Origin: Lentisalinibacter sp964427415
GTDB lineage: Bacteria; Pseudomonadota; Gammaproteobacteria; Steroidobacterales; Woeseiaceae
Reading direction: 5' to 3'
Assembly: GCA_964427415.1 (NCBI GenBank)
Contig: CAYRUH010000007.1
Coordinates: forward strand, 43,336-107,335
DNA: 64,000 nt
The notes below the pieces were generated by a model. The model did no database searches. It worked only from the letters and a program-made list of their open reading frames with translations, and had not been told where the DNA came from. This document shows, one piece after another, positions 35,297 to 43,745 of the stretch (position 1 is its first letter; every line of letters begins with the position of its first letter). The position numbers and the translations under genes were made by a program.

Positions 35297-36634
35297 TCAG
35301 CGTTTCTCCGGAACAGGATCATTCAGCCCGCCGTCCCGCCGCTCCACCGCCGAGCTCGCCATACCGGTACGGTCGAAATTCATGTGCGCGATGTCGGGCG
35401 GGAAGAACATGGCCCAGGTCCACTCCAGGTAGAGCCGCGTCTTGCGCGCCAGGGTGGGTATGCGCACCAGATAGAAGGCCCGCCACACCAGCCAGGCAAT
35501 GAAGCCCGAAAACCGCACGCCGCGCAATTCCACAACGGCCTTGGTATGACCGATGGAGGCGAGCTGGCCGCGGGGCCGGTAGCGGAATTCGCGGGTTTCT
35601 CTGCCGGCGGTGTCGGCCAGCAGGTTGTCCGCCAGCGTCCGCGCCTGGCGTTCCGCGAACTGGGCGGTCGGCGGACTGTACTCGCCGTCCCAGGCATTCG
35701 GTACCAGCGCGCAGTCGCCGATTGCCCAGACGCCCTCCGCCCCCTCCACACGCATGTCCGGGCCGGTGACGAACCTGCCCTTCTCTTTCGGCAGATCGAC
35801 CGCCTCAGTGAACGGCTGGGGCTGCGTCCCGATGGTCGTGATCACCGTGCCGGCGCTGATGCGCTCGCCGTCCGCGAGGGTCACGCCATCGGCGTCGACA
35901 CCAGCAGCGCGGGCATTCAGACGCACGTCGATGCCGCGCCTGGCGAAATTCTTCCCGGCGACCTCGCCGAGCCGCGGCGAGAGTTCGGGCAGCAACCGGT
36001 CGCCCGCGTGCAGGAGTACCACCCGGCAATTCTGTGCGGAGACATTCTTGTAATAGCGCACGGCAGCGCACAGGAAGTCGAATAACTCCCCGGCCACCTC
36101 GACGCCACTGAAGCCGCCGCCCACGACGATGAAGCGCGTAAGCCAGTCCCGCGTCGCCTCATCCGGCTCGATGGTCGCCTGCTCCAGGCGTGCGAGAATC
36201 CGGTTTCTGAGATGCAGCGCATCGCCCACCGTGGCGAGCGGGCTACCGTAGCGATCCATCCCCTCGATGAGATCAACCCGCGGCCGCTGTCCGCAGGCCA
36301 GCACCAGCTCATCGAACTTCAGGCTGCCCGGCTCCCGGCCGCGGTAATGCACCGTCTTCGCCGCGGTATCGATGCCTTCCACCCGCACCATGCGCAGGCG
36401 CGTGCGCCGGGTCATCTGACGCAGCGGGGCGACGACATTACTGGGCAGGATGGAGGCGCCGACCACCTCCGGCAGCAGCGGCTTGTAGGTCAGGTAGTTC
36501 TCTTCGCTGAGAAGGTAGATTTCCCAGTCGGGCCCGAGTCGCTTCTCGAGTCGGCGCGCGACGCCGACGCCGGCGAATCCGCCGCCGACGATCACCACAT
36601 GCCGCCGATCCTTTCGCTGCAGCGTGCCGCTCAT
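35297..36634 (-). CDS. NDH-2-like FAD/NAD(P) oxidoreductase
   Basis: A 445-residue two-dinucleotide-binding flavoprotein: FAD motif VVIVGGGFAGVGVARRL (about 12-28), NADH motif FIVVGGGFSGVEVAGEL (about 167-183), an ATG-type TTIGTQPQP and the second FAD motif VWAIGDCAL (about 299). The C-terminal amphipathic/hydrophobic tail (GFIAWLVWRAFYL, then the ARKTRLYLEW stretch) is the membrane anchor typical of type II NADH dehydrogenases, so quinone is the probable acceptor. The start at 36634 is chosen because the frame upstream is an arginine run inside the DUF3179 gene; it gives an ATGA overlap. Confidence 0.9.
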   Translation of the reverse strand: MSGTLQRKDRRHVVIVGGGFAGVGVARRLEKRLGPDWEIYLLSEENYLTYKPLLPEVVGASILPSNVVAPLRQMTRRTRLRMVRVEGIDTAAKTVHYRGREPGSLKFDELVLACGQRPRVDLIEGMDRYGSPLATVGDALHLRNRILARLEQATIEPDEATRDWLTRFIVVGGGFSGVEVAGELFDFLCAAVRYYKNVSAQNCRVVLLHAGDRLLPELSPRLGEVAGKNFARRGIDVRLNARAAGVDADGVTLADGERISAGTVITTIGTQPQPFTEAVDLPKEKGRFVTGPDMRVEGAEGVWAIGDCALVPNAWDGEYSPPTAQFAERQARTLADNLLADTAGRETREFRYRPRGQLASIGHTKAVVELRGVRFSGFIAWLVWRAFYLVRIPTLARKTRLYLEWTWAMFFPPDIAHMNFDRTGMASSAVERRDGGLNDPVPEKR

Positions 36635-37674
36635 CCGCCGTCGTCGCCTGCGTCGTCTTTCTCCGTGTAGAGGCGCGTCGTGGTATGGAAGCTGTACCAC
36701 GCAAACCAGAACATCCGGTGGGTGACCAGCCGCTCACCGGTGTCGCCCCTCAGGGCGGTCACTTCACCGCTCGGCAGCATCTCCCAGCGTACGCCGGGAT
36801 CCTCGGAACCGTCGCCACCGGAGTGCTGTTCCAGTTCACCGTGAGCCTGCAGCACGCTGTCCGTGACCGCGTAGGAGGCATCGCCCACCTCCACGCCGTG
36901 CACGACCGTCTTCGGGTGCAGGCTGCGGTCGTAGGCCACCGGGAACAGCAATCGCCGGCTCTCATCGTAGTCGCCGTAGGGGGTCTTGTTCGAATACGGG
37001 CGTTCGAAGCCGGTATCGGTGGACAGCACCCGGGTCTCCGGATGGGCCTCGCGCCAGCGCACCCAGCGGGTGATGGAGACCGGTACCGTCCGGAGTTCCT
37101 CACCGCGCATCGGCCCGGCGAAAGCGCGGCCGGTGATCTGCTGCCAGAGCGACTCCGTCGCCCGGTCGTAGAGGATCAGATCGCTCTTGCGCAGCAGACC
37201 GGAGACACCGAATTCCACCACCCGCTCGCCGAACGCCCGATCGAACGCGATACCCGATCCGCACAGCGGACAATAGGTAATCGCAATGGGCCTCCCGCCG
37301 ATCTCATCGTTCACGATCTCGTGGTAATTCAGGATGGAGATCGGATACGCCCGCGCGTCGCCGTCGACCTCTATCCCCATCACCACCTCGGCCGCGGAGA
37401 GGAAATCCGCCTCGTCCGCGGAGACGAAACGGGGTTTGTCGATGGACGGGATGCAATCTCGCGCACCGCAGCCCTGCTCGATCTCGCTCCAGTCGACATC
37501 CGCCGGCGTGCCCTCGCCGTAACCGAAGGTATCGCGGAGGATATCGGTCTCCCAACCCTGAGCTTCCGCCACCGCAGCGAGACCGAAAAAGAGCAGCACG
37601 GCCAGCGCGAGCCGGGAGGACGGCTGCAACAGTTGCCCGCGCCGGTCGGACTGCCCCTTTATCATCGACGTCAT
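36631..37674 (-). CDS. DUF3179 secreted protein
   Basis: A 347-residue protein with a signal peptide (cleavage near AEAQG, about 38) and one DUF3179 domain. Family hallmarks are ISILNYHEIVND, the YCPLCGS cysteine pair (about 133-139), and LIYDRATESLWQQITG. The domain is periplasmic and of unknown function; the Cys-Pro-x-Cys element recalls thiol or metal chemistry. It is coupled by ATGA to the NDH-2-like flavoprotein and lies 12 bases behind the AhpD-like gene. Confidence 0.88.
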   Translation of the reverse strand: MTSMIKGQSDRRGQLLQPSSRLALAVLLFFGLAAVAEAQGWETDILRDTFGYGEGTPADVDWSEIEQGCGARDCIPSIDKPRFVSADEADFLSAAEVVMGIEVDGDARAYPISILNYHEIVNDEIGGRPIAITYCPLCGSGIAFDRAFGERVVEFGVSGLLRKSDLILYDRATESLWQQITGRAFAGPMRGEELRTVPVSITRWVRWREAHPETRVLSTDTGFERPYSNKTPYGDYDESRRLLFPVAYDRSLHPKTVVHGVEVGDASYAVTDSVLQAHGELEQHSGGDGSEDPGVRWEMLPSGEVTALRGDTGERLVTHRMFWFAWYSFHTTTRLYTEKDDAGDDGG

Positions 37675-37686
37675 CGACGGTCTCCT

Positions 37687-38247
37687 TCAGGCGGCGTGAC
37701 GGCCGCCCTCCCAGGCCTGATCCGCGAATGCAGCGTCGAGTGGCGTGCCGGCGAGGTGATTGGTGTAATTGCTGAGCGTCTTCATCGCCAGGATGGTGAT
37801 GACGTCGAGCACGTGACGCTCACTGTAGCCGGCCTTCTCGAAGGCCTTCAGTTCGTCCTCCGGCACCCAGCCCTGATGATCGCGCATCGCCGCTGCGAAA
37901 CGCGACACCGCCTGCAGACGCTCGTCCGGCAACTCCTCACCGCTGCGCAGCGCCTCCAGCACCTCGTCGGACATGTCCGTGCTCTTGGCGAGCGTGCTGT
38001 GGGCCGCCACACAGTAGTCGCAGCCGTTCTTCGCGCTCACCGTCAGAAACACCACCTGCTGCTCCGCCGGATCCAGCGCCGCCTTCTCCAGTGCCTTGCC
38101 GATGGAGGCATAAGCCTCGGCCGCCGCCGGCGAATGGGAGAAGACGCCGAACAGGTTGGGCAGGAAACCGTACTTCTCCTTGACGGCCTGCATGACGGGG
38201 CGTGATTCCTCCGCTGCGCTGTCGATGTCATTGACGTGAAACTGCAT
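37687..38247 (-). CDS. AhpD/carboxymuconolactone-decarboxylase-like peroxidase, copy 1
   Basis: A 186-residue all-helical AhpD-like protein with the redox motif NGCDYCVAAHS (C-x2-C, then H), the constellation used by AhpD alkylhydroperoxidases. The start MQFHV at 38247 has AGGAGAG upstream; the longer open frame before it has no family resemblance. It is immediately downstream of the tetR gene (91 bases) and probably shares its transcript, followed by DUF3179 and the NDH-2-like gene. Confidence 0.88.
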   Translation of the reverse strand: MQFHVNDIDSAAEESRPVMQAVKEKYGFLPNLFGVFSHSPAAAEAYASIGKALEKAALDPAEQQVVFLTVSAKNGCDYCVAAHSTLAKSTDMSDEVLEALRSGEELPDERLQAVSRFAAAMRDHQGWVPEDELKAFEKAGYSERHVLDVITILAMKTLSNYTNHLAGTPLDAAFADQAWEGGRHAA

Positions 38248-38338
38248 GATCTCTCTCCTGTGTTCCGTCCACTGTTGTGAAAATAGTGATGGCAACGGCA
38301 CGTTCTCATGCCGCGCCGCAGAATGGCGGCGCAAACGC

Positions 38339-38926
38339 TCAGCCCAGCGATTGCATCGCCAGCTCGGCGAGTGCCACCAGCTCCTTGCGCCGGGCTCCCG
38401 CCTTGGACAGCGTGCGCAAACCGCTCATGGTGCAGACGACATGACGGCCGAGCAGCCTGGGGTCCCGATCCGGCGGCGTATCACCCTCTCGCTGCGCCCG
38501 CCGCACCGCGTCGGTGAACACCCGGGTAAAGGCGTCGATGCTAGCCGCCACGCGGCCGGCCACCTCAGGATTCTTCTGACCGAACTCGGCGGCCGAATTG
38601 AAGACCAGGCAGCCGCGCCGGCCATCCGCACACTTCGTATCCTCGGCCACGGATTTCAGCGTGTCTTCGATGAACGCGAGGCCCGAGTCCGCCCTTTGCA
38701 TGGAGGCGCGTAACTCGCCGACTAGGTAATCGCGGTAGCGCTCGACGGCAAGCAGAAATACTGCCTGCTTGCTGCCGAACGCCTGATAGAAACTGCTGCG
38801 GGCGATACCCATGGAATCCAGCAGATTCTGCAGCGACGTCGCCTCGAAACCACGGCTCCAGAACAGCTGCATCGCCGCTTCCAGCGCGGTGTCGGGGTCG
38901 AATTCGAGTGGTCGGCCTCGGCTCAT
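38339..38926 (-). CDS. TetR/AcrR family transcriptional regulator
   Basis: A 195-residue repressor: N-terminal HTH (about 10-55) with SLQNLLDSMGIARSSFYQAFGSKQAVF, and a C-terminal ligand domain with cysteines in KCADGRRGCLVFNSAAE. That Gly-Cys segment is shared with redox- or electrophile-responsive TetR proteins. The gene begins the minus-strand redox operon (AhpD-like, DUF3179, NDH-2-like, amidotransferase). A candidate operator lies seven bases upstream, and a near-copy is found in front of the DoxX/AhpD-like divergent pair, so autoregulation plus control of the neighbours is likely. Confidence 0.9.
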   Translation of the reverse strand: MSRGRPLEFDPDTALEAAMQLFWSRGFEATSLQNLLDSMGIARSSFYQAFGSKQAVFLLAVERYRDYLVGELRASMQRADSGLAFIEDTLKSVAEDTKCADGRRGCLVFNSAAEFGQKNPEVAGRVAASIDAFTRVFTDAVRRAQREGDTPPDRDPRLLGRHVVCTMSGLRTLSKAGARRKELVALAELAMQSLG

Positions 38927-38932
38927 GGGCTC

Positions 38933-38964
38933 AATTTAGTACTGATCAGTTCATAATGCAAACG
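38933..38964. promoter_or_regulatory. Candidate TetR operator A (autoregulatory)
   Basis: A 32-base element centred on the palindrome CTGATCAG, flanked by AATTTAGTA on the left and TTCA plus AT-rich sequence on the right. It matches the element at 39683-39714 at 26 of 32 positions with no gap. It sits directly before the tetR start, where repressor binding would block transcription. Confidence 0.72.
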
Positions 38965-38992
38965 AGAGGGGCCTGCCATCCCCGGGGCAAGC

Positions 38993-39613
38993 TCAAACCA
39001 CCTCACGGCGGCTGCCGGCCGCCCTGGCAATCCAGTAGTCCATACTGAGAAACCGCCCGCCGCCGGTGAACAGCAGCGAAATCAGCATCACGAAGTACGT
39101 CGCCGCAAATTCGATGCCGTTGTTCAGCATCGTGATCGAGCCCCGCGCAGTGAGCCAGCTGTAGTTGCCGTGCGCCTTCAATAGCTCGATCGCTTTCTCC
39201 CTGCGTTCCGCCGCCTCCATGACACGTTCGTTCGCGAGCCAGCTGGAAGCATCCGAGATGGCCAGCCACCCGTTCTCCCAGTGCACGGCAAACATCGCCA
39301 CCAGCATCGTGACGGCCAGCGGTATGGCGATCAGGCGCGTCGCAAGACCCGCGATCAGCAGGATTCCGCCGAAGAATTCCGTGCCGGCGGCCAGCGCCGT
39401 CATCAGCGCCGGGAAGGGCAGTCCCAGGCCCCAGTCGGGATTGCCGAACCACTGAGCGGTCTGCTCGAAGTTCGCCAGCTTGTTCCAGCCCGCCTGCATG
39501 AACACCGGCGCGAGATAGAGCCGCAGCAACAATGGTCCGATCCCGTCCATCGGACCGAGTGCCGCAATGAAACGGTCATAGAGGGAACGGGTCGCAGTCA
39601 GTACGTCGGTCAT
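38993..39613 (-). CDS. DoxX family membrane protein
   Basis: A 206-residue protein with four transmembrane helices and the DoxX layout: LLLRLYLAPVFMQAGWNKL (helix 1 with the GxxKL turn), GTEFFGGILLIAGLATRLIAIPL and a C-terminal helix EFAATYFVMLISLLF. DoxX proteins in actinobacteria partner thiol/sulfur-stress proteins; elsewhere their role is unclear. The divergent AhpD-like gene and a shared TetR-type operator suggest function in the same redox response. Confidence 0.87.
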   Translation of the reverse strand: MTDVLTATRSLYDRFIAALGPMDGIGPLLLRLYLAPVFMQAGWNKLANFEQTAQWFGNPDWGLGLPFPALMTALAAGTEFFGGILLIAGLATRLIAIPLAVTMLVAMFAVHWENGWLAISDASSWLANERVMEAAERREKAIELLKAHGNYSWLTARGSITMLNNGIEFAATYFVMLISLLFTGGGRFLSMDYWIARAAGSRREVV

Positions 39614-39682
39614 CGGGGGCTCCTTCTGTGTGCAATCCCTTGTAGGCTGTCCGCTGATTGAATCTGCTTTCTGCGGCGTGGT

Positions 39683-39714
39683 AATTTAGTATCGCTCAGT
39701 TCAGAATACAAGCG
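39683..39714. promoter_or_regulatory. Candidate TetR operator B in the divergent DoxX/AhpD-like region
   Basis: Second copy of the 32-base element (26/32 identical to 38933-38964); shared blocks are AATTTAGTA, TCAGTTCA and an AAT-x-CAA tail. It lies 70 bases upstream of the DoxX start and 33 bases upstream of the AhpD-like copy 2 start, so it can control both directions. Confidence 0.72.
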
Positions 39715-39746
39715 TCGCAACGCAGAGAGATCGCAGAGCACAACCG

Positions 39747-40304
39747 ATGAGCTGGATACATGTACATTCGGAAGACGGCGCGGAGGGCGAGATCGCCGAC
39801 CTCTACGACCGCCTGCGCGAAGAACGGGGCCGGGTCTCCAACATTCTCAAGGTCCACAGCCTGCGGCCGTCGGCGCTGGCCCACCATCTGGATCTCTACA
39901 TGGGGCTGCTGTTCGGCTCCGGCGGCCTCTCGCGGACCCAGCGCGAGATGATCGCGGTGGTCGTATCGAGAGAGAACCAGTGCGAGTACTGCGTCAGTCA
40001 CCACCGTGAGGCGCTGGCGAAATACGTGAAGGACGAAGATCTGCTGGACCGGATCTGCAGCGATTATCGAACGGCGGATCTGCGGCCGGGCGACCGGACC
40101 CTGCTCGATTACGCCAGCAAACTGACGGCATCCCCGGCGACCGTCGAAGAGAGCGACATCGTGACCATGCGCCGCTACGGCTACACCGACGAGGACATCC
40201 TGCTCGCCAACCTGATCGTTGCTTATTTCAACTTCGTCAACCGCATCGCACTGGGATTGGGCGTCGAGCACAGTGACGACGAGGTGGGCGGCTACAAAGT
40301 CTGA
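39747..40304 (+). CDS. AhpD/carboxymuconolactone-decarboxylase-like peroxidase, copy 2
   Basis: A 185-residue protein of the peroxidase-related AhpD branch, with the redox motif QCEYCVSHHREAL (C-x2-C-x2-HH) and a C-terminal NFVNRIALGLGVE helix typical of this family. It shares only the core with copy 1. It begins a plus-strand run (DoxX-like, LCAT-like, NrtS, TlpA) with very short gaps and lies next to operator B. Confidence 0.88.
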   Translation: MSWIHVHSEDGAEGEIADLYDRLREERGRVSNILKVHSLRPSALAHHLDLYMGLLFGSGGLSRTQREMIAVVVSRENQCEYCVSHHREALAKYVKDEDLLDRICSDYRTADLRPGDRTLLDYASKLTASPATVEESDIVTMRRYGYTDEDILLANLIVAYFNFVNRIALGLGVEHSDDEVGGYKV

Positions 40305-40319
40305 GGAGGATTGCTTGCA

Positions 40320-40742
40320 ATGGAAAATTCTGAGCGAAACCTGCGAATTTCACTGCTCTCTCTGCGCGTTGGCGTCGCCATTGTCATGCTGGTGTGGTCA
40401 GTGGACAAACTGCTGCGCCCGGAGCATGCGGCCGGTGTTTTCGGTGCGTTCTATGCCCTGCCTGGTCTCGGCGAGACGGTGTTCTATGTGCTCGGCGCGC
40501 TGCAGTTGATCGTCGTCCTGGCTTTCCTCGCCGGCGCCTGGCGCACCTGGACCTACGGCGCCGTACTGGCCATGCATACGGTCTCCACGTTTTCTTCCTT
40601 CCGGCAATATCTGGCGCCGTTCGAGGGCCCCAACATCCTGTTCTTCGCCGCCTGGCCCATGCTGGCAGCCTGCCTGGCGCTGTTCCTGCTGCGCGACCAG
40701 GATACGCTGCTGAGCACGGCCGCCGGTAACCGCCGCGGCTGA
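40320..40742 (+). CDS. Small DoxX/MauE-like membrane protein
   Basis: A 140-residue protein with four transmembrane helices. A basic N-terminus is followed by LRVGVAIVMLVWSVDKLLRPEHA, a DoxX-like first helix with a D-K-L turn. The later helices lack clear motifs. The ATG at 40320 has GAGGAGGA nine bases upstream; a TTG at 40311 would be too close to it. The gene lies between AhpD-like copy 2 and the LCAT-like lipoprotein with only a few bases on each side, so it is part of that operon. Confidence 0.75.
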   Translation: MENSERNLRISLLSLRVGVAIVMLVWSVDKLLRPEHAAGVFGAFYALPGLGETVFYVLGALQLIVVLAFLAGAWRTWTYGAVLAMHTVSTFSSFRQYLAPFEGPNILFFAAWPMLAACLALFLLRDQDTLLSTAAGNRRG

Positions 40743-40746
40743 CGCC

Positions 40747-42147
40747 ATGCGCCGCCTGCCGGTCATCGCGGCGGCTCTCTTCCTGGCCGCCTGCGCCGGG
40801 CCGGCGCCCGACCTCGCGCGGCTGTACTCCATGCAGTCCAATCCGGACATCCAGCCGCCCGTGGTCCTCATCCCGGGCGCGCTCGGCTCGCGGCTCGCGC
40901 ACGCGGACACCGGGCGCGAGGTGTGGCCGGGCCCGGTCTGGAAGATCCTATTCGCCGACTACTCGGAGCTCGCGCTGGAGATCGACCCGGAGACGCTGGA
41001 GCCGCGGCCCGACGAGCTTGTCGTCTCGGGACTGACGGACAAGGCGGCCGGCCGCGATTTCTATTCCGAGATACTGCGCGTCCTCGAGCGCTACGGCGGC
41101 TACCGCAGGGCCACCGCAGGCAAGCCGCCCGGCCAGGGCGCAAAGCACTATTACGTGTTCACCTACGACTGGCGGCAGGACAACGTGCGCACGGTGCGAA
41201 AACTCGATGCCTTCCTCGAGCAGATCCGCCGCGATCACCGCGACCCTCGACTCAGGGTGGATATCATCGCCCACAGCATGGGCGGCCTGATCGCCCGCTA
41301 CTATGGCCGCTACGGAACCCGTGATGTCCTCGACGACAACGACTTCCCCGTAAGCAACCGCGGCGCGCAGCATATGCGGCGCGTCGTGCTGCTCGGCACG
41401 CCCAACCTGGGCGTGGTAAAAGCTTTCCGCACGCTGAGGGAAGGCTCGAAAGTGGGGCTCAAGCGCATCCCGCAGGACGTCGTCGCCACCTTCCCCAGCA
41501 CTTATCAGTTATTGCCGCACCCGCTGAATACCTGGCTGATCACCGCCGAGGGTGAGCCCCTGGAGCGTGACGTATTCTCCAGCGAATTCTGGCGCCGTTT
41601 CCGCATGTCGGTGTACGACGAGGAGGTGCGCGAGCGGATCTGCGCCGACATCGATGACCCGGAGCGGGCGGCAGAACGTCTGCGCACCTACGAGGCGTAT
41701 TTCGAAAAGCGCATCGAGCGGGCCCGACGCTTCGTCTGGTCACTCACCGTGCCCGAACCCGAGCCGACCGTACGCTTCGTCACCTTCGGCGGCGACTGCA
41801 CGCTGACGCCCGCCCGCATCCTGGTGGAGGAATGGGACGGCGACTCCCGCCTGCGGCTCGAGCCCGCCGAGATCCGCGACCGGCGCGAGGGCATCGACTA
41901 CGAGCGGCTGTTGCTCGAACCGGGTGACGGGGTGGTGACGAAACCCTCGCTTCTCGCCCGCCAGACCCTGGATCCGACGGTCTCCCGGCACCGCTACATC
42001 TACTTCCCGCTGGACTACTCGTTCTTCCTGTGCGAGAAGCACGACCAGCTGACCGGCAATATTCACTTTCAGGATAATCTGTTGCATGTCCTGCTGTCGG
42101 CAGACGGCACCGCGATCGGGCCGGAAACACAGGAGAGGCGGCAGTGA
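40747..42147 (+). CDS. LCAT-family alpha/beta-hydrolase lipoprotein
   Basis: A 466-residue lipoprotein (lipobox LAAC at about 13-16). An alpha/beta-hydrolase domain resembles lecithin:cholesterol acyltransferase/phospholipase A: PPVVLIPGALGSRL (about 37), YVFTYDWRQD (about 138) and the nucleophile elbow AHSMGG (about 177). LCAT-type motifs LLGTPNLG and a late Asp/His region follow. Likely an envelope lipase or acyltransferase. It begins four bases after the preceding membrane-protein gene and overlaps the nrtS GTG. Confidence 0.83.
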   Translation: MRRLPVIAAALFLAACAGPAPDLARLYSMQSNPDIQPPVVLIPGALGSRLAHADTGREVWPGPVWKILFADYSELALEIDPETLEPRPDELVVSGLTDKAAGRDFYSEILRVLERYGGYRRATAGKPPGQGAKHYYVFTYDWRQDNVRTVRKLDAFLEQIRRDHRDPRLRVDIIAHSMGGLIARYYGRYGTRDVLDDNDFPVSNRGAQHMRRVVLLGTPNLGVVKAFRTLREGSKVGLKRIPQDVVATFPSTYQLLPHPLNTWLITAEGEPLERDVFSSEFWRRFRMSVYDEEVRERICADIDDPERAAERLRTYEAYFEKRIERARRFVWSLTVPEPEPTVRFVTFGGDCTLTPARILVEEWDGDSRLRLEPAEIRDRREGIDYERLLLEPGDGVVTKPSLLARQTLDPTVSRHRYIYFPLDYSFFLCEKHDQLTGNIHFQDNLLHVLLSADGTAIGPETQERRQ

Positions 42148-42392
42148 GCGACCGAAGCCGCGGGCCCGGCGCCTGGCTGCGCGCGGCGTTCAGTCCCCAC
42201 ATGATCCGCGGCGCGCTGGCCATAGCGCTCGTGGTCGGCATAGTTCTGAATTTTATCAACCAGAGCGAGCGCGTCGGCCTCGGCCAGGGGCTATCGCTGC
42301 CGCACCTGTTTCTGAACTTCCTCGTACCCTACCTGGTCGCAACCTGGAGCGGCGCTAGGGCCGCACTCCGACAGAAGGACACCGAAGCATGA
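42144..42392 (+). CDS. NrtS-type nitrate/nitrite transporter subunit
   Basis: An 82-residue protein with two transmembrane helices and the NrtS pattern AL-x-IALVVGIVLNFINQSE, then LNFLVPYLVATWSG. NrtS proteins (often in pairs) mediate low-affinity nitrate/nitrite movement in cyanobacteria. The start is GTG overlapping the LCAT-like stop, with AGGAGAG upstream, and its stop overlaps the tlpA-type ATG. The link with the nitrite-reducing genes 3 kb away is suggestive only. Confidence 0.75.
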   Translation: MSDRSRGPGAWLRAAFSPHMIRGALAIALVVGIVLNFINQSERVGLGQGLSLPHLFLNFLVPYLVATWSGARAALRQKDTEA

Positions 42393-42955
42393 AAGCATTC
42401 TGCACCTGGCTGGCCCTGAGTTTCCTGCTCGCGGCAGCGCCGCTCTGCGCGCGTGAGGCCGCACCGCCGCTGCCCCACGGCGCGGACGCACCAACCTGGA
42501 ACCTGCCCTCGCCGTCCGGTACGCCCGTGGAATTCCCGGCGGACGCCGACGACCGGCCCGCGGTGCTGCTGTTCTGGGCCACCTGGTGCCCATGGTGCAA
42601 GGCGCTCATGCCCCATCTCCAGTCCATCCGCGAGGACTACGCCGATCAGGGGGTGCGGGTATTCGCCGTCAGCGTCTGGGACGACGGCGACCCGGCCGGG
42701 TTCGTCGCCCGCAACGGCTACGACTTCGTGCTGGCACTGGAAGGCGACGAGGTCGCCTACGGCTACGGCGTGACCGGGACACCGGGTCTGTTCGTCGTCG
42801 ACGGCGACGGCACAGTGGCCATGAACCGCTTCCTGATCGACCTGACCGAGCGGGTGGCGCCGCCGCCGGGCAGGGACAGCCTGCCCCCCGCGCAGTCGGC
42901 GCAAGCCTGGGCCGGCCTGGTGCGCGAATCGCTGGACCGGCTGCTGGCGGATTGA
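42389..42955 (+). CDS. TlpA-like periplasmic thioredoxin
   Basis: A 188-residue protein with a signal peptide (cleavage near CAREA, about 21) and a thioredoxin/TlpA fold. The active site is CPWC (C67, C70) in FWATWCPWCK, and the cis-proline is in TGTPGLFVVD. CPWC is less reducing than the CVPC of CcmG, so it may be a general disulfide reductase. It closes the AhpD-like to TlpA plus-strand operon with an ATGA overlap. Confidence 0.9.
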   Translation: MKAFCTWLALSFLLAAAPLCAREAAPPLPHGADAPTWNLPSPSGTPVEFPADADDRPAVLLFWATWCPWCKALMPHLQSIREDYADQGVRVFAVSVWDDGDPAGFVARNGYDFVLALEGDEVAYGYGVTGTPGLFVVDGDGTVAMNRFLIDLTERVAPPPGRDSLPPAQSAQAWAGLVRESLDRLLAD

Positions 42956-43048
42956 GCCCGGCCGGGCCGGCTTGAAAGGCGGGTCGCGGCCGTAAACGGC
43001 AGGCAGTTCGGGCATTGAGTGTCGATTAATCACCCTGACCCCTGAGCC

Positions 43049-43678
43049 ATGAGCGACTGCTGCGGCAACACGATCGAGACGGCCGCGCTGCAGCGGCGCC
43101 AGCGCCGCGTGCTGACGGCCGTGCTCGCGATCAATTTGGCCACCTTCGTGATGATGGTGGCGGCCGCCGTCCTCAGTGGATCGTCCGCCCTGCTCTCCGG
43201 CATGCTGGACAACCTGGGCGACGCGCTCACCTACGCGCTCAGTTTCGCGGTGGTGGGCGCCACGGCGAGGGCGAAGGCGAAGGTGGCGCTGTTCAAGGGC
43301 CTGCTGATCACCGCCGCCGCCCTGGCCGTCGCCGCGCAAATCGCCTGGAGCCTGTTGCACCCGGGCATGCCGGCGGTCGAGACGATGAGCCTGGCCGCCG
43401 TGCTCAACCTGGGCGCCAATGCGGTCTGCCTCGCCCTGCTCACGCCGTTGCGCGAGACCGATATCAACATGGCATCGGTCTGGGAATGCTCGCGGAACGA
43501 CATCTTCGACGGCGTGGCCGTGATCGCCGCGGCCGGGGCCGTCTGGGTGTTCCAGTCCGGCTGGCCTGACCGGCTGGTCGCCGCGGCGCTCGTCGTGCTG
43601 TTCCTGCGCTCGGCGCTGCGGGTCGTGCGCCACGCGCTGGCAGAACTCCGCCACCCGGGCCCTCAGCCCTCCATCTGA
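43049..43678 (+). CDS. Cation diffusion facilitator-type transporter
   Basis: A 209-residue membrane protein with about six helices and CDF metal-site remnants: SGMLDNLGDALTYALS (two Asp, helix 2) and SRNDIFDGVAVI (two Asp, helix 5). There is no cytoplasmic C-terminal domain, so it is a short CDF-like form. The Cys-Cys pair near the N-terminus (SDCCGN) may bind metal. Exported ion unknown. Confidence 0.78.
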   Translation: MSDCCGNTIETAALQRRQRRVLTAVLAINLATFVMMVAAAVLSGSSALLSGMLDNLGDALTYALSFAVVGATARAKAKVALFKGLLITAAALAVAAQIAWSLLHPGMPAVETMSLAAVLNLGANAVCLALLTPLRETDINMASVWECSRNDIFDGVAVIAAAGAVWVFQSGWPDRLVAAALVVLFLRSALRVVRHALAELRHPGPQPSI

Positions 43679-43745
43679 CGCCGGCCCTTGTATCGGGCCG
43701 CGCCGGGATCGATCATACCGAGACACATCTCGACGGTGACCGCGC

